Origin: Pseudoalteromonas rubra
GTDB lineage: Bacteria > Pseudomonadota > Gammaproteobacteria > Enterobacterales > Alteromonadaceae
Length of the DNA stretch: 64,000 nt
Assembly (NCBI RefSeq): GCF_000967655.1
Contig: NZ_JXYA01000020.1
Span: 1 to 64,000 of the forward strand
Direction: 5' to 3'
Shown: positions 26,750 through 37,514 of the stretch, piece after piece
Layout: each line of letters starts with the position of its first letter
How positions within the stretch are numbered: the stretch's first letter is position 1
Translations under genes and position numbers: made by a program
The notes under the pieces: generated by a model
What the model saw: only the letters and a program-made list of their open reading frames with translations
What the model was told of the DNA's origin: nothing
The model's database searches: none

Positions 26750-27157
26750 CTACTGGTGCCCATCATATTGTTGCGCCAGTGCGTCCAGAATCGCCTCGTT
26801 GGCGGCGGGAAAAGCCAGTTGCTTTAACTCACACCAGCTGACCCACTGGCTCGGCTGCCCTTCCAGCCCTGTTGCTTGTCCCGAAAAATCTTCGACCTTA
26901 TGCACTTCCAGTTTAACCTGTTTGTCGCCATAGTCATGTTCAATTGTCAGTAAATGTTCAGAGCCGTGAACGTCAATACCTATCTCTTCTTTCAACTCTC
27001 TGGCCAGTGCCTGGGTTACGCTTTCCTGTGCTTCAATTTTGCCACCCGGAAACTCCCACAGACCGCCCTGATGCTGCTCTTTAGCGCGTTTACATACAAA
27101 GAACTGTGCATCCCGAATGATGACACCCACAGCTACATTCACCACTTTTTTTGTCAT
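26750..27157 (-). CDS. mutT: Nudix hydrolase MutT (8-oxo-dGTP diphosphatase)
   Basis: This 135-aa protein has a complete Nudix box: a GKIEAQESV segment, then ARELKEEIG (together about 37-59). It removes 8-oxo-dGTP from the nucleotide pool and so prevents A-to-C transversions. The opening MTKKVVNVAVGVIIRD matches MutT of gammaproteobacteria. The frame is open further upstream to 27376, but that part runs through the secA terminator and gene end and is not coding. The order secA-mutT is the ancestral arrangement. The secA terminator in between suggests a separate promoter or read-through. Confidence 0.93.
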   Translation of the reverse strand: MTKKVVNVAVGVIIRDAQFFVCKRAKEQHQGGLWEFPGGKIEAQESVTQALARELKEEIGIDVHGSEHLLTIEHDYGDKQVKLEVHKVEDFSGQATGLEGQPSQWVSWCELKQLAFPAANEAILDALAQQYDGHQ

Positions 27158-27190
27158 ATCTAACTCAAATAATCTGTTTTTCTGAGATAA

Positions 27191-27215
27191 AAAAAGCGAC
27201 ACAAGGTCGCTTTTT
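27191..27215 (-). terminator. Rho-independent terminator of secA
   Basis: AAAAAGCGAC-ACAAG-GTCGCTTTTT is a perfect 10-bp stem with T runs, 19 bp past the secA stop codon and just before the mutT start. Confidence 0.9.
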
Positions 27216-27233
27216 AATAATGTCGCTGCAAAC

Positions 27234-29942
27234 TTAAGACAGTTTACCGCAACACTGCTTATATTTTTTGCCCGATTTACATGGACATGGCTCATTACGG
27301 CCAACTTTAGGCTCAGTGCGCGCCGCGACCGCTGCCCCCTGGGGGGCTTCTCCACCAACCGGCGCTGACTCTTCATGCTGATACTGACGCGGTGCCTGCT
27401 CGCTGCGACGATGTTGCTCTTCTACTTTTTCAACATCTTCTTCAGCGCGCACCTGTACTTTGCTCAGTACGCCAACCACGTCCACTTTGAGGTTTTCAAG
27501 CATTTCAGAGAACAGCTCAAACGACTCGCGCTTGTATTCCTGTTTCGGATTTTTCTGTGCATAACCACGCAGGTGAATACCCTGACGTAAGTGGTCCATC
27601 GCAGCAAGGTGATCTTTCCAGTGCTGATCCAAACTTTGCAGCATCACAGCCTTTTCGAACTGGCGCAGTACCTGGGCACCCACCATTTCTTCTTTTTGCT
27701 TGTAAGCGGCATCAATCTCTTCGCCGATGCGCTCACGCAAACGCTCTTCGTATAGTTTGTTGTCTTCCTCAAGCCATTTGGCAATTGGCAACTCAACCAT
27801 AAAGTCGTTCTTCAGACGCTCTTCCAGACCTGGGATATCCCACATTTCGGCCAGGCTCTGCGGCGGAATGTACTGATCAATGGCAGCATTGATCACATCG
27901 CCACGGATAGCAGAAATAGTTTCTGAAATGTCACCTTCTTCCAGCAGTTCGTTGCGCTGTTCATACACCACGCGACGCTGGTCGTTGGCTACATCATCGT
28001 ACTCAAGCAGCTGCTTACGAATATCAAAGTTACGTGCTTCTACTTTACGCTGTGCATTTTCAATGGCACGGTTAACCCAAGGGTGCTCAATGGCTTCGCC
28101 GCGTTGCATACCCAGTTTACGCATCATATTGGTCATGCGCTCGCCAGCAAAGATACGCATGAGCGCATCGTCCATTGACAGGTAGAAACGGCTCGAACCG
28201 GCGTCGCCCTGACGACCAGAACGACCACGTAGCTGGTTATCGATACGACGAGATTCATGACGTTCAGTACCGATAATATGCAGACCACCCGCTTCTAGTA
28301 CATCATCGTGACGTTTCTGCCACTGCGCTTTAATTTCATCAATCTGCGCATCGCTTGGGTTGTCCAGCTTAGACACGTCATTCTGCCAGTTACCGCCCAG
28401 CATAATGTCCGTACCACGACCCGCCATGTTAGTGGCAATGGTCACCTTACCCGGTAAACCCGCATCCGCAATGATATCCGCTTCCTGAGCGTGGAATTTC
28501 GCATTCAGTACGTTGTGCTCAATTTTTTCTTTGCGCAGGAAATGTGACAAATACTCAGAGCTTTCGATTGAAATGGTACCGACCAGTACTGGCTGACCGC
28601 GTTTCTGACAGTCGCGGATATCGGCCAGAATGGCTTCAAACTTTTCGTCCTGCGTCAGGTAAACCAGATCAGCACGATCATCACGGATCATTGGCTTGTT
28701 GGTCGGGATAACCACGGTATCCAGTCCGTAAATTGACTGGAATTCAAACGCTTCGGTATCAGCAGTACCTGTCATCCCCGCCAGTTTGTCGTACAAACGG
28801 AAATAGTTCTGGAAGGTGATGGAGGCCAGTGTCTGGTTTTCGTTTTGGATACGAACATTCTCTTTGGCTTCCACCGCCTGGTGCAGACCTTCTGACCAGC
28901 GACGTCCTTCCATCGTACGACCTGTGTGCTCATCAACAATGATAACTTCATTGTCTTTAACAACGTAGTCGACATCTTTTTGATATAGCTTGTGTGCACG
29001 CAGGGCGGCATAAACATGGCTCAGCAGGGTGATGTTACCCGCAGAGTAAAGTGAATCGCCTTCTTCAATCAGGCCATTTTTAACTAATAACTCTTCAACT
29101 TTAACCTGACCACGCTCGGTCAGGTGGACTTGCTTGCTCTTTTCGTCGAGCGTGAAGTCGCCATCGCCTTCAACCCCTTCTTCGTCTTCTTTCTCCTGCA
29201 GGATCAGCTCAGGTACTATAGTATTGATCTTAGTGTATAGCTCAGAGCTGTCTTCGGCAGGACCTGAAATAATCAGCGGCGTACGGGCTTCGTCGATCAG
29301 GATGGAGTCAACTTCATCCACCACGGCATAGTGCAATGGGCGCTGGACGCGCTCTTCAATGCTGAATGCCATGTTGTCGCGCAGGTAGTCAAAGCCGAAT
29401 TCGTTGTTGGTGCCGTAAGTGATATCGGCTGCATAGGCTTCTTTCTTCTGGGCAGGCATCATGCCTGGCACGTTGCAACCTACGGTGAGGCCTAAGAATT
29501 CAAACAGTGGGCGGTTATTCTCAGCATCCCGCTTTGCCAGGTAATCATTCACAGTAATGACGTGTACGCCTTTACCTGTCAGACCATTTAAGTACGCAGG
29601 CAAGGTCGCGGTCAGTGTTTTACCTTCACCGGTACGCATTTCTGAAATACGCCCCTGGTGCAGCACAATACCGCCGATCATTTGCACGTCAAAGTGGCGC
29701 ATGCCAAACACCCGTGTCGATGCTTCGCGCACCGTGGCAAAGGCTTCTGGCAGCATGTCATCCAGGCTGGTGCCTTGCTCAAATCTTTGTCTGAATTCCG
29801 CGGTTTTAGCTTGCAGTTGTTCGTCTGACAGCGCCTTGTATTGTTCTTCTAGGGCGTTGATCAGGGCGACCGATTTTCTCAGATTTTTAATCATTCGGTC
29901 GTTGCGGCTACCAAAAATCTTGGTAAAAATTTTCGTTATCAT
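27234..29942 (-). CDS. secA: Preprotein translocase ATPase SecA
   Basis: Essential motor that drives unfolded proteins through SecYEG. All expected parts of the 902-aa protein are present: the Walker A region MRTGEGKTL (about 102-110), the DEAD-like DEVDS (about 209-213), a second nucleotide-binding fold with NMAGRGTD (about 509-516), the preprotein-binding and helical scaffold domains, and the C-terminal zinc-binding SEC-C motif [14 protein letters not shown]. There is no secM-like gene upstream. The 429-bp upstream gap instead carries the secA promoter and a divergent dciA. Confidence 0.98.
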   Translation of the reverse strand: MITKIFTKIFGSRNDRMIKNLRKSVALINALEEQYKALSDEQLQAKTAEFRQRFEQGTSLDDMLPEAFATVREASTRVFGMRHFDVQMIGGIVLHQGRISEMRTGEGKTLTATLPAYLNGLTGKGVHVITVNDYLAKRDAENNRPLFEFLGLTVGCNVPGMMPAQKKEAYAADITYGTNNEFGFDYLRDNMAFSIEERVQRPLHYAVVDEVDSILIDEARTPLIISGPAEDSSELYTKINTIVPELILQEKEDEEGVEGDGDFTLDEKSKQVHLTERGQVKVEELLVKNGLIEEGDSLYSAGNITLLSHVYAALRAHKLYQKDVDYVVKDNEVIIVDEHTGRTMEGRRWSEGLHQAVEAKENVRIQNENQTLASITFQNYFRLYDKLAGMTGTADTEAFEFQSIYGLDTVVIPTNKPMIRDDRADLVYLTQDEKFEAILADIRDCQKRGQPVLVGTISIESSEYLSHFLRKEKIEHNVLNAKFHAQEADIIADAGLPGKVTIATNMAGRGTDIMLGGNWQNDVSKLDNPSDAQIDEIKAQWQKRHDDVLEAGGLHIIGTERHESRRIDNQLRGRSGRQGDAGSSRFYLSMDDALMRIFAGERMTNMMRKLGMQRGEAIEHPWVNRAIENAQRKVEARNFDIRKQLLEYDDVANDQRRVVYEQRNELLEEGDISETISAIRGDVINAAIDQYIPPQSLAEMWDIPGLEERLKNDFMVELPIAKWLEEDNKLYEERLRERIGEEIDAAYKQKEEMVGAQVLRQFEKAVMLQSLDQHWKDHLAAMDHLRQGIHLRGYAQKNPKQEYKRESFELFSEMLENLKVDVVGVLSKVQVRAEEDVEKVEEQHRRSEQAPRQYQHEESAPVGGEAPQGAAVAARTEPKVGRNEPCPCKSGKKYKQCCGKLS

Positions 29943-30371
29943 GTTTAAACCATTTCACTCATCTATTTGCGAGCACCTACTGGGGTAACGCGGTTATCAC
30001 GCTCGCTCGTCCTGTTGGCGACAAAGTCGGACCTTGCTGTGTGCCGAGTTAAATTTGTGCCCTATCATACCAGACTATGCGCGTCTGCAAACCATCAAAA
30101 AGTAATCTGTTCCTATTTAACCATACAAGTTTGGGGAAACCCACCCAAACCATCCAATGACACACCGGCAGCGCCGTATTATCGGCTTCCAGATAAGAAA
30201 GTAGACAAGGTTTTCGAGGCATTGCTCGTATACATATGGGCGCCATCGAGGAATTTCAAGGCAGGCCTTAAACCGGGTGTGTAATCTGCTATCTGTAATG
30301 ACGCGCACGCGTTATACTGGTCGGTGAGATGGCGAAATGCTTGCTATAGCAGGCGTGAGTGAGTTGTTGCT
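29943..30371. other. Divergent control region between secA and dciA
   Basis: 429 bp without a credible gene. It holds the secA promoter (minus strand) and a weak TATACT -10 candidate for dciA at 30313-30318. Open frames of 63-105 codons occur but none has a ribosome site or recognisable protein character. Confidence 0.6.
30064..30091 (-). promoter_or_regulatory. Promoter of secA
   Basis: On the minus strand, TTTGCA (30086-30091) and an extended -10 TGG-TATGAT (30064-30072) are 16 bp apart. This gives a leader of about 115 nt before the secA start. No leader peptide with a signal sequence is visible in it. Confidence 0.55.
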
Positions 30372-30857
30372 ATGAGTAAAAACCGATTTGACCCTAAACC
30401 CCTCGACGAACTGGCTGGAAACTGGTCAGATAAACTACATGGTTATATGCAAAAAGCCCAGGGCATCGCTGAGCTGCAGCAGCCCCTGCACAATGCACTT
30501 GGCCCGGTCCTCAGTAAAAAATGCCGTGTTGCCAATTACCAGAATGGTACTTTGTACGTTGAAGCTGCGTCGGCAACATTAGCAACGCGATTAAATTACC
30601 TGAAGATGGAGATCCTCAGCAGTTTTCGTGCCGCAGGCTTGCATGATTGTTGCCAGATTAAGATAGGCACCAACCCGGAAGCGCAACAGCGTCTGACACC
30701 GCAGCAAAACCAAGTCAAAACACCAGAAACCAGTTATAACGGGCGACAAATGAGCGCGCAAACAGCGGGGGATCTGATGGCGCTTGCCGAGCATGCCCCG
30801 GCCGGCTTGAAAGAAAAACTGTTACGCCTTGCCAAACATGGCGGACAAAAAAAATGA
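30372..30857 (+). CDS. dciA: DciA-family (DUF721) helicase-loader protein
   Basis: This 161-aa basic protein carries a DUF721 core (about 15-100: a helix-rich start, then the LYVEAASATLATRLNYLKMEIL segment typical of DciA). DciA replaces DnaC/DnaI as loader of the replicative helicase DnaB in most bacteria. The C-terminal third looks disordered apart from a last helix (GLKEKLLRLAKHGG). It is transcribed opposite to its neighbours secA and lpxC and ends in a terminator shared with lpxC. Position next to lpxC/secA is usual for this family in gammaproteobacteria. Confidence 0.85.
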   Translation: MSKNRFDPKPLDELAGNWSDKLHGYMQKAQGIAELQQPLHNALGPVLSKKCRVANYQNGTLYVEAASATLATRLNYLKMEILSSFRAAGLHDCCQIKIGTNPEAQQRLTPQQNQVKTPETSYNGRQMSAQTAGDLMALAEHAPAGLKEKLLRLAKHGGQKK

Positions 30858-30877
30858 CGCTCTTTGGCGTCATTTTT
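30850..30877. terminator. Bidirectional terminator between dciA and lpxC
   Basis: AAAAATGACGC and GCGTCATTTTT form an 11-bp stem around a short loop, with A and T runs on the two sides. It serves dciA (its stop codon lies inside the stem) and the convergent lpxC. Confidence 0.88.
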
Positions 30878-30893
30878 TATCACATCTAACAAC

Positions 30894-31817
30894 TCAGGCG
30901 GTTGCTAAACTGGTATCCACTTCCATGCCAGGTGCTGGCATAGTGACAGGCTCGTCGAAGGTCGCCCATTCCCACGCAGACTCAGTGGCAATGATCTGAC
31001 GCAGCAGCTTGTTGTTTAAGCCATGACCTGATTTGAAGCAAGTGATCTTGCCCAAAATGTTGTGTCCAGCCATAAACATATCGCCAACACAGTCCAGGAT
31101 CTTATGCTTTACGAACTCGTCTTTGTAGCGCAGTCCGTTCGGATTAAGCACTTTAAATTCATCCAGTACCACCGCATTGTCCATGCTGCCACCTAAAGCC
31201 AGGTTGTTAGCGTGCATGTATTCAATGTCTTTCATAAAACCAAACGTACGCGCGCGGCTGATCTCTTCAGTAAAGCTCTGGGCTGTAATGTCCAGGCCAA
31301 TACGTTGGCGGCTGGCGTTAATCGCCGGGTGGTTAAACGCAATTTCAAAGTCGATGTGGAAGCCGTCGTAAGGCTCAATTTCAGCCCACTTGTCACCGTC
31401 TTCTACACGCACTTTTTCTTTAATGCGGATAAAACGCTTCGCCAGGTTCTGCTCTGCAATCCCACCTTTTTGCAGCAAGTAAATGAACGGCAATGCACTA
31501 CCGTCCATAATCGGTACTTCTGCACTATCGAGCTCAACGACCAGGTTATCAATACCCAGTGCCGCAACGGCTGCAATTAAATGCTCCGTTGTTGACAGAC
31601 GAACACCGTCTTTATTGGTCAAACAAGTACACAATTGCGTGTCGCCCACAGCTTCGGGGGTTGTTTCAAAATCGACAACCGGGTCGAGATCTACGCGACG
31701 AAATACTATCCCCGTATTTACGCTCGCAGGTCGGAGAGTGATCGTGACCTTTTCACCTTTGTGTAATCCTACACCTGTGGCTTTAACGACTTCAGCAATC
31801 GTTCGTTGTTTTATCAT
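30894..31817 (-). CDS. lpxC: UDP-3-O-acyl-N-acetylglucosamine deacetylase LpxC
   Basis: Zinc amidase catalysing the committed step of lipid A synthesis. The zinc ligands appear as [12 protein letters not shown] (His near 79) and the [12 protein letters not shown] segment (His near 237, with an Asp just upstream). The 307-aa length fits when the start is the ATG at 31817 ([11 protein letters not shown]), which matches the LpxC N-terminus. An upstream in-frame codon at 31862 would add 15 residues not found in the family. It follows ftsZ at 96 bp, with a short hairpin in the gap. C-terminal LATA-type residues are compatible with FtsH-dependent turnover, but that is inference. Confidence 0.97.
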   Translation of the reverse strand: MIKQRTIAEVVKATGVGLHKGEKVTITLRPASVNTGIVFRRVDLDPVVDFETTPEAVGDTQLCTCLTNKDGVRLSTTEHLIAAVAALGIDNLVVELDSAEVPIMDGSALPFIYLLQKGGIAEQNLAKRFIRIKEKVRVEDGDKWAEIEPYDGFHIDFEIAFNHPAINASRQRIGLDITAQSFTEEISRARTFGFMKDIEYMHANNLALGGSMDNAVVLDEFKVLNPNGLRYKDEFVKHKILDCVGDMFMAGHNILGKITCFKSGHGLNNKLLRQIIATESAWEWATFDEPVTMPAPGMEVDTSLATA

Positions 31818-31863
31818 AGGTTCGTCCGCTTCTGACTGGTTAATGACTAAATAAGACCGCAAA

Positions 31864-31880
31864 TTCTATCACAGATAGAA
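31864..31880 (-). repeat. Hairpin in the ftsZ-lpxC spacer
   Basis: TTCTATC-ACA-GATAGAA is a perfect 7-bp stem with a 3-nt loop, 34 bp past the ftsZ stop and 47 bp before the lpxC start. Only TTTG follows on the minus strand, so as a terminator it would be weak. It could set the relative expression of lpxC. Confidence 0.45.
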
Positions 31881-31913
31881 CCAGCTGCCAATCGTTTAAT
31901 TTTTAACCTGACA

Positions 31914-33128
31914 TTAATCAGATTGTTTGCGTAAAAACGCAGGGATATCAAAGTAATCCCCTTTTTCTTTACCACCAGCATTGCCAGATGGTGCAGATGT
32001 ACTGGCCGGTTTAGGCTCAGAAGGTGCAACATTGCTTTGCTCTGGCTCGCTGCTTTCGCTGGCAGTCTGGGTAAAGCTTGGAACAAACATATTCTGCCCT
32101 TTACCGCCGTCACTGTCAGAGCCAACCGCTTTCTTAAGGCCGTTGTCAACGATACCGAATTGCGGCTTACGCTCACCACCAAGACCCGTTGCAACCACAG
32201 TCACACGCAGCTCTTCGCTCATTTCTGGGTCGATAACCGCACCCACAACCACAGTTGCATTTTCAGACGCCAATGCTTTCACATGGTTCCCCACAATCTC
32301 AAATTCTTCGATTGTGATGTCCATACCAGCTGTGATGTTAACCAGGATACCTTTAGCACCGGTTAAATCGACATCTTCTAGCAGCGGGCTGGAAATGGCC
32401 GCTTCAGCTGCTTCCTGTGCCCGGTCTGGACCACTGGCCGCAGCGGTACCCATCATGGCAGTACCCATCGCCGACATAACTGTACGTACGTCCGCGAAGT
32501 CGACATTGATCAAACCAGAACGGGTGATCAGCTCGGCAATGCCCTGCACCGCGCCGTATAATACGTCGTTTGCTTTAGCGAAGGCATCTAATAATGTAGT
32601 GCCTTTACCCAAAACTTTAAGTAACTTGTTGTTAGGAATTGTGATGAGTGAATCTACAATTTCTGACAATTCGCCAATCCCCTGATCGGCAGCCGCCATG
32701 CGCTTTTTGCCTTCCAGGTCGAATGGACGCGTTACAACCGCCACAGTCAGGATCCCCAGCTCTTTGGCAACACGGGCCACAACCGGTGCAGCACCAGTCC
32801 CGGTTCCACCACCCATACCGGCAGCGATAAAGACCATATCAGCCCCTTCCAGGCTTGCCTTGATGGCATCGACATCTTCTTCCGCAGCGCTACGACCCAC
32901 TTCTGGATTAGCACCTGCACCCAGGCCTTGGGTGATCTGAGTACCCAGTTGCACAGTCACATCGGCAGAGGACTTACGCAGAGCCTGCGCATCGGTGTTC
33001 GCCACGATGAAGCGAACGCCTTCAATTTCCTGCTTTACCATGTGTTCTACAGCGTTACCGCCGCCGCCACCGACGCCGATGACTTTAATAACGGCTTCTT
33101 CGCCGTGTTGTTCCATAATATCAAACAT
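31914..33128 (-). CDS. ftsZ: Cell-division tubulin homologue FtsZ
   Basis: GTPase that assembles the division ring. The tubulin signature GGGTGTG lies at 106-112 and the T7 catalytic loop region around 205-215. A variable Gly/Ser/Pro-rich linker (about 320-385) leads to the conserved C-terminal peptide [12 protein letters not shown], which binds FtsA and ZipA. 404 aa. I start at the ATG at 33128 with GGAG seven bases upstream. The in-frame GTG at 33134 is an unlikely alternative. It is the last dcw gene and lies 20 bp after ftsA. Confidence 0.98.
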   Translation of the reverse strand: MFDIMEQHGEEAVIKVIGVGGGGGNAVEHMVKQEIEGVRFIVANTDAQALRKSSADVTVQLGTQITQGLGAGANPEVGRSAAEEDVDAIKASLEGADMVFIAAGMGGGTGTGAAPVVARVAKELGILTVAVVTRPFDLEGKKRMAAADQGIGELSEIVDSLITIPNNKLLKVLGKGTTLLDAFAKANDVLYGAVQGIAELITRSGLINVDFADVRTVMSAMGTAMMGTAAASGPDRAQEAAEAAISSPLLEDVDLTGAKGILVNITAGMDITIEEFEIVGNHVKALASENATVVVGAVIDPEMSEELRVTVVATGLGGERKPQFGIVDNGLKKAVGSDSDGGKGQNMFVPSFTQTASESSEPEQSNVAPSEPKPASTSAPSGNAGGKEKGDYFDIPAFLRKQSD

Positions 33129-33148
33129 CTTCACTCTCCGACTTGAGC

Positions 33149-34384
33149 TTAAAACTCACCTTGGAACCATTTTGTGACTCGGTTCCACCAACCATCTTCG
33201 GCATCCGCTTTCGTCCTGTGTGCATTCTTGACTTGCAGCGTTCGGCCATATTGTAACAAACCTACCGCTGTTGCGTATGCCGGATCATCAACATAATCGG
33301 TTAATCCTGTTATCCCTACAGGTTTACCAACACGAACGGGCATCTGGAAAATGTCTTCTGCCACTTCCAATGCACCTTTCATTTTTGCACTGCCACCTGT
33401 TAGCACAATACCTGCGGCAATCTGATCTTCAAATCCAGAACGTCGGATCTCTTCAAGCACCAGCTCAAACAGTTCACGAAATCTGGGCTCGACTACCTCT
33501 GATAAAGTATGTCGAGACATAATGCGCGCAGGTCGTCCCCCTACGCTGGGTACTTCAATCGTTTCTTCGTTGCTGGCCATCTGGCTGCTCGCATAGGCGT
33601 ATTGTACCTTCAGCGATTCCGCGTGAGAAATAGGGGTGCGGAAAATTTTTGCAATATCCCCTGTAACCTGATTACCCGCAACCGGAATAACGGCGGTATG
33701 ACGCAACGCTCCATTGACGAAAATCGCAATATCCATGGTGCCGCCGCCAATATCGACAACCGCAACGCCCAGCTCTTTCTCGTCTTCCGTCAGCACCGAG
33801 TAACACGATGCCAACGCGGTAAAGGTCAACTGATCGACCTGCAAACCACAACGTTCAACACACTTTTCAATGTTTTTCGCCATGTCGTTTGAACAGGTGA
33901 TAATGTGCGCTTTGGCTTCCATTCTGACACCGCTCATGCCCAGGGGGTTTTTAATGCCCTCCTGCATATCCACACTGTATTCCTGAGGCAACGAATGCAG
34001 CATCTTACGCTCGGCAGACATAGGTACTGAGCGCGCGATGTGGATCACATTGGCAATGTCGTCATCGGTGATCTCTGCATTATTGTTAATAGCCACCACG
34101 CCGCTCTCGTTCTGGCACTGAATATGTTTACCCGAAATACCGAGATAGACAGAGCTGATCCGGCAATCAGCCATCAGCTCCGCTTCGTCAACAGCGCGCT
34201 TGATGGAATCTGATACCAGGTTGAGGTCGTTGACGCCACCTTTGTCCATACCATGGGCAACCTGATTCCCGACTCCCACTATACTCAGCTGGTTGTCTGC
34301 GGTGATCTCCCCAACTGTTGCAACCACCTTAGAGGTGCCCACATCCAGTCCAATCACTAAGTTTCTCTCTGCCGACTTGGTCAT
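33149..34384 (-). CDS. ftsA: Cell-division actin homologue FtsA
   Basis: This 411-aa actin-fold ATPase tethers FtsZ to the membrane. It shows the phosphate-1 motif [15 protein letters not shown] (about 13-27), [13 protein letters not shown] (phosphate-2, about 207-219) and GGSAKMKG (about 337-344). It ends with a short amphipathic helix ([13 protein letters not shown]), the membrane-targeting sequence. Its ATG overlaps the ftsQ stop (ATGA), so it is translationally coupled. Confidence 0.98.
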   Translation of the reverse strand: MTKSAERNLVIGLDVGTSKVVATVGEITADNQLSIVGVGNQVAHGMDKGGVNDLNLVSDSIKRAVDEAELMADCRISSVYLGISGKHIQCQNESGVVAINNNAEITDDDIANVIHIARSVPMSAERKMLHSLPQEYSVDMQEGIKNPLGMSGVRMEAKAHIITCSNDMAKNIEKCVERCGLQVDQLTFTALASCYSVLTEDEKELGVAVVDIGGGTMDIAIFVNGALRHTAVIPVAGNQVTGDIAKIFRTPISHAESLKVQYAYASSQMASNEETIEVPSVGGRPARIMSRHTLSEVVEPRFRELFELVLEEIRRSGFEDQIAAGIVLTGGSAKMKGALEVAEDIFQMPVRVGKPVGITGLTDYVDDPAYATAVGLLQYGRTLQVKNAHRTKADAEDGWWNRVTKWFQGEF

Positions 34385-35160
34385 GCTTTACTCTTATCTT
34401 TATTGTCTTCGTTCTGGCTGAACTTCCAGCTAACCGCCAGTCCCGTATCATATCTCAGGTCAATCACATCGACCTGAGCGCCCTCTGGCCTTTCCAGCCT
34501 CGGATAAACATCTATAAAACGTTGCACACGCTGTGCTTTATCTTCCCGGCCCAGATTGAGCCGAATACCATTATCCAGCCACAGCTGCCAGGCAAAGCGC
34601 TCTGACAGCGCCAGGCTGATCAGGTTAAACTGGTTCACAGCCAGCATTTCTTTTAGTTGTAAAAACGTCTGCCAGGCTTCAACTTCACTGCCCTCCGGGC
34701 CATACAGCTCAGGTAAAGTCTCCGGCAATCGCGTACTGCTTGCCTGAAACACCCCACCCGCACTATTGAGCAACAGGTCACTATTCCACACAGCAACCGG
34801 TTTATGCTCAACCACGTACACCTGTAAGGCATCTGGCCACTGCTTCCTGACCGAAACGGTGGCGACCCAGGGCAATGCTTGTACCGCATCGTGCACCGCC
34901 TTAACGTCCAGTTCAAAAAAACTCGACAGATCTGTTTGCCTTATCGCACTTACTATGTCGTGCTCGGCGGTGTAATAGGGCTTACCCAGCACGGTCAGGG
35001 TCTTGATCTGCGTGTCTCTGTGCTGAGTCAACCAGTCACGCGCCCATAGCCCACTTTGTATCAGTCCTATTAATACAATCAGGAAAAAGCCCACACCAAA
35101 TAGCAGTGACCAGTTGACACTGTGTCGCAGCGGGGCGATTTTTCCCAAAAGAGCACGCAT
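34381..35160 (-). CDS. ftsQ: Cell-division protein FtsQ
   Basis: Bitopic inner-membrane protein of 259 aa that links early and late division proteins through FtsB and FtsL. It has a short cytoplasmic tail, one membrane helix (about 19-38), then a POTRA domain (about 50-125, beginning IKTLTVLGKPYYTAEHDI) and a beta domain. It lies 1 bp after ddlB and overlaps ftsA by ATGA, in the usual dcw order. Confidence 0.95.
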   Translation of the reverse strand: MRALLGKIAPLRHSVNWSLLFGVGFFLIVLIGLIQSGLWARDWLTQHRDTQIKTLTVLGKPYYTAEHDIVSAIRQTDLSSFFELDVKAVHDAVQALPWVATVSVRKQWPDALQVYVVEHKPVAVWNSDLLLNSAGGVFQASSTRLPETLPELYGPEGSEVEAWQTFLQLKEMLAVNQFNLISLALSERFAWQLWLDNGIRLNLGREDKAQRVQRFIDVYPRLERPEGAQVDVIDLRYDTGLAVSWKFSQNEDNKDKSKA

Positions 35161-35161
35161 A

Positions 35162-36070
35162 TTAAAGGGTTTGCTCCAAAATGCGAATAACTAATTGCTT
35201 AAATGACAACCCATTTTGCTTTGCTGCCATCGGCACCAGTGATTTTTCTGTCATGCCCGGAACCGTATTCACTTCCAGCAAGTAAAACTGGCCATTGCTA
35301 TCTTGCATGGCATCCACTCTGCCCCAGCCCGTTGCACCCACCAGCTCAAACGCATGTTTCGCCATCACCTGTAACTGCTCAGTGTAGGCAGTGCTGATAT
35401 CTGCCGGGCAATAGTACTCAGTGCTGTTGGCCTGATACTTTGCCTGGTAATCATAAAAGCCCCGAGGCGTGCGCATTTCAATGACAGGTAAGGCCTCGTT
35501 TCCTAACATAGCAACAGTAAACTCTCGACCTTCAATCCACTGTTCAATGAGAATTTCATCGTCATATTTAAACGCTTCACTGAGGGCAGCTTGCAGCTCC
35601 TGCGCTGACGTTGCCTGAGTCATGCCGATGCTGGAGCCTTCGTGGCTGGGTTTAACCATCACTTTGCCAAAGTCAGCCATCAGCGCAGCGGCGTCTATAT
35701 CCTGAGACGCTTTGACCACACAGTAACGTGCCGTGCTTAATTTGGCAGATTCAAATAGCTGTTTGCAGCGGATCTTATCCATCGCCAGCGCACTGCCCAG
35801 TACACCACTGCCGGTATAGGGTAAGCCCATAAACTCCAGCGCCCCCTGTACGGTGCCATCTTCACCGCCGCGGCCATGCAGGGCAATAAACACCCGGTCA
35901 ACCTCGAGTGCTTTAAGCTCCCACAAGTTACGCTCCGCCGGGTCAAATGCCACGACTTCTACACCCGCTTCTTGCAGTGCCTTGATGATCGCCTGACCCG
36001 ACTTCAACGACACTTCGCGCTCGGCAGACAAGCCACCCAGCAATACCGCAACTTTGCCAAACTCACTCAT
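35162..36070 (-). CDS. ddlB: D-alanine--D-alanine ligase DdlB
   Basis: ATP-grasp ligase of 302 aa that makes the D-Ala-D-Ala dipeptide for MurF. The family signature [18 protein letters not shown] (about 63-80) and the C-terminal [17 protein letters not shown] (about 266-282) with Mg-binding Glu and Asn are intact. Length is typical of DdlB. It overlaps murC by ATGA. A second Ddl may exist elsewhere in the genome, as in many relatives. Confidence 0.97.
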   Translation of the reverse strand: MSEFGKVAVLLGGLSAEREVSLKSGQAIIKALQEAGVEVVAFDPAERNLWELKALEVDRVFIALHGRGGEDGTVQGALEFMGLPYTGSGVLGSALAMDKIRCKQLFESAKLSTARYCVVKASQDIDAAALMADFGKVMVKPSHEGSSIGMTQATSAQELQAALSEAFKYDDEILIEQWIEGREFTVAMLGNEALPVIEMRTPRGFYDYQAKYQANSTEYYCPADISTAYTEQLQVMAKHAFELVGATGWGRVDAMQDSNGQFYLLEVNTVPGMTEKSLVPMAAKQNGLSFKQLVIRILEQTL

Positions 36071-37503
36071 AGTGCACCTTGCTTTAACTTTTCGACCGAC
36101 AGCTCAGTGGCCGCCAGTTGTTTAACGATTTGCCCAATATTACCGGCACCCTGGGTGATCACCAGATCGTTATCTCGTAATACATCCGCCAGAACCGCCT
36201 GTAAATCATGACCATCCGTGACATGGATGGGTTCAACACCCCGCTGTCTTAAACTACGACACAAACTCTTACTGTCGGCGCCAACAATGGGGCTTTCTCC
36301 GGCACTATACACGTCTAATAACAACAATTGATCGACCTCACTGAGGACTTTCACAAAGTCTTCATAGAGGTCCCGGGTGCGCGTATAACGATGCGGCTGG
36401 TACAACATAACCAGACGCTTATCAGGCCATCCGGCGCGCGCGGCACGAATAGTCACGGCTACTTCCGACGGGTGGTGACCATAATCATCAACCAGCATGA
36501 CTTCGCCGCGTTCATTTTCAAACGCGCCATAATGCTGAAAACGCCGACCTATACCCGCAAACTTTTCCAGCGCCGATAAGATCGCTTCGTTACCGATATC
36601 ATGATCTTTTGCCACGGCGATGGCTGCGGTGGCGTTCAGTGCGTTGTGTTTTCCTGGCATGCTGAGTGTTACCTCAAGCTGCTCACCAGAATTATGCACA
36701 ACTTTAAATCGGCTGCGGCTCTGCGTTTGCTCAAAGTCCACCATGCGGTAATCCGCTTCTGGGTTTTCTCCATAGGTGATAGCAGGGCGGGCAAAGCGGG
36801 GGAGCAGCTCTTTTGCCACATCAGAGTCGGTACACACCACAGCTAAACCGTAGAAAGGCAAGTTGTGAATGAACTCAACATACGTGTCTTTCATTTTTTC
36901 AAAGTCACCGTCATAGGTATCCATATGGTCGGCTTCAATGTTGGTGATCACCGACACCATGGGCTGCAAATGCAAGAATGACGCATCACTTTCATCCGCT
37001 TCCGCTATCAGATAATCGCTGCTGCCAACCTTGGCATTGCTGCCCGCGCTGTTCAGCAGACCACCGATGATAAAGGTCGGATCCAATTTGGCTTCCGCAA
37101 AGATACTGGCGATCAGACTGGTCGTGGTGGTTTTACCATGGGTTCCGGCAACCGCAATACCATGGCGAAAGCGCATCAATTCAGCCAGCATTTCGGCGCG
37201 TCTGACCACAGGTACCCGGGCACGCTTGGCGGCCTGGATCTCTGGATTGCTGATGTCGATGGCACTGGATACCACTACAACGTCGGCATCTTTTATGTTG
37301 TTCTCGTCATGGCCAATAAAGACCTCCGCCCCTGCGCGAATTAAACGTTCTGTCATCGCATTCTGGGCGAGATCAGAGCCGGTAATACGATACCCTTCAA
37401 AGGCCAGTACCTCAGCAATCCCTCCCATGCCTGCACCACCTATCCCAATAAAGTGGATGGTGTTAATGCGTCTCATGGCTCTGCGTCTGTTAATTTCTTT
37501 CAC
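36067..37503 (-). CDS. murC: UDP-N-acetylmuramate--L-alanine ligase MurC
   Basis: Mur ligase adding the first amino acid (L-Ala) to UDP-MurNAc. The N-terminal [17 protein letters not shown] motif and the ATP-binding [11 protein letters not shown] are intact. The best-supported start is unclear. A GTG at 37503 lies 11 bp past the murG stop with GAGA upstream and gives 478 aa. An ATG at 37476 gives 469 aa. The longest frame, to 37575, would overlap murG by 61 bp with non-family residues. I give the GTG. E. coli MurC is 491 aa, with a short extension before the Rossmann motif, which agrees with the longer choice. Confidence 0.95.
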   Translation of the reverse strand: MKEINRRRAMRRINTIHFIGIGGAGMGGIAEVLAFEGYRITGSDLAQNAMTERLIRAGAEVFIGHDENNIKDADVVVVSSAIDISNPEIQAAKRARVPVVRRAEMLAELMRFRHGIAVAGTHGKTTTTSLIASIFAEAKLDPTFIIGGLLNSAGSNAKVGSSDYLIAEADESDASFLHLQPMVSVITNIEADHMDTYDGDFEKMKDTYVEFIHNLPFYGLAVVCTDSDVAKELLPRFARPAITYGENPEADYRMVDFEQTQSRSRFKVVHNSGEQLEVTLSMPGKHNALNATAAIAVAKDHDIGNEAILSALEKFAGIGRRFQHYGAFENERGEVMLVDDYGHHPSEVAVTIRAARAGWPDKRLVMLYQPHRYTRTRDLYEDFVKVLSEVDQLLLLDVYSAGESPIVGADSKSLCRSLRQRGVEPIHVTDGHDLQAVLADVLRDNDLVITQGAGNIGQIVKQLAATELSVEKLKQGAL

Positions 37504-37514
37504 TGTTTTCTCTT

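Noticed and set aside
27158-27376. N-terminal extension of MutT by 73 residues
   Set aside because: The extra frame reads through the secA terminator and gene end. The family start MTKKVV at 27157 is clear.
30049-30246. 65-codon minus-strand ORF upstream of secA, in the place of secM
   Set aside because: No signal peptide, no arrest-like C-terminus, no ribosome site, and it overlaps the probable secA promoter.
31981-32685. 234-codon ORF antisense to ftsZ
   Set aside because: Shadow frame of a highly conserved gene. Ser/Pro/Ala-rich translation without protein character.
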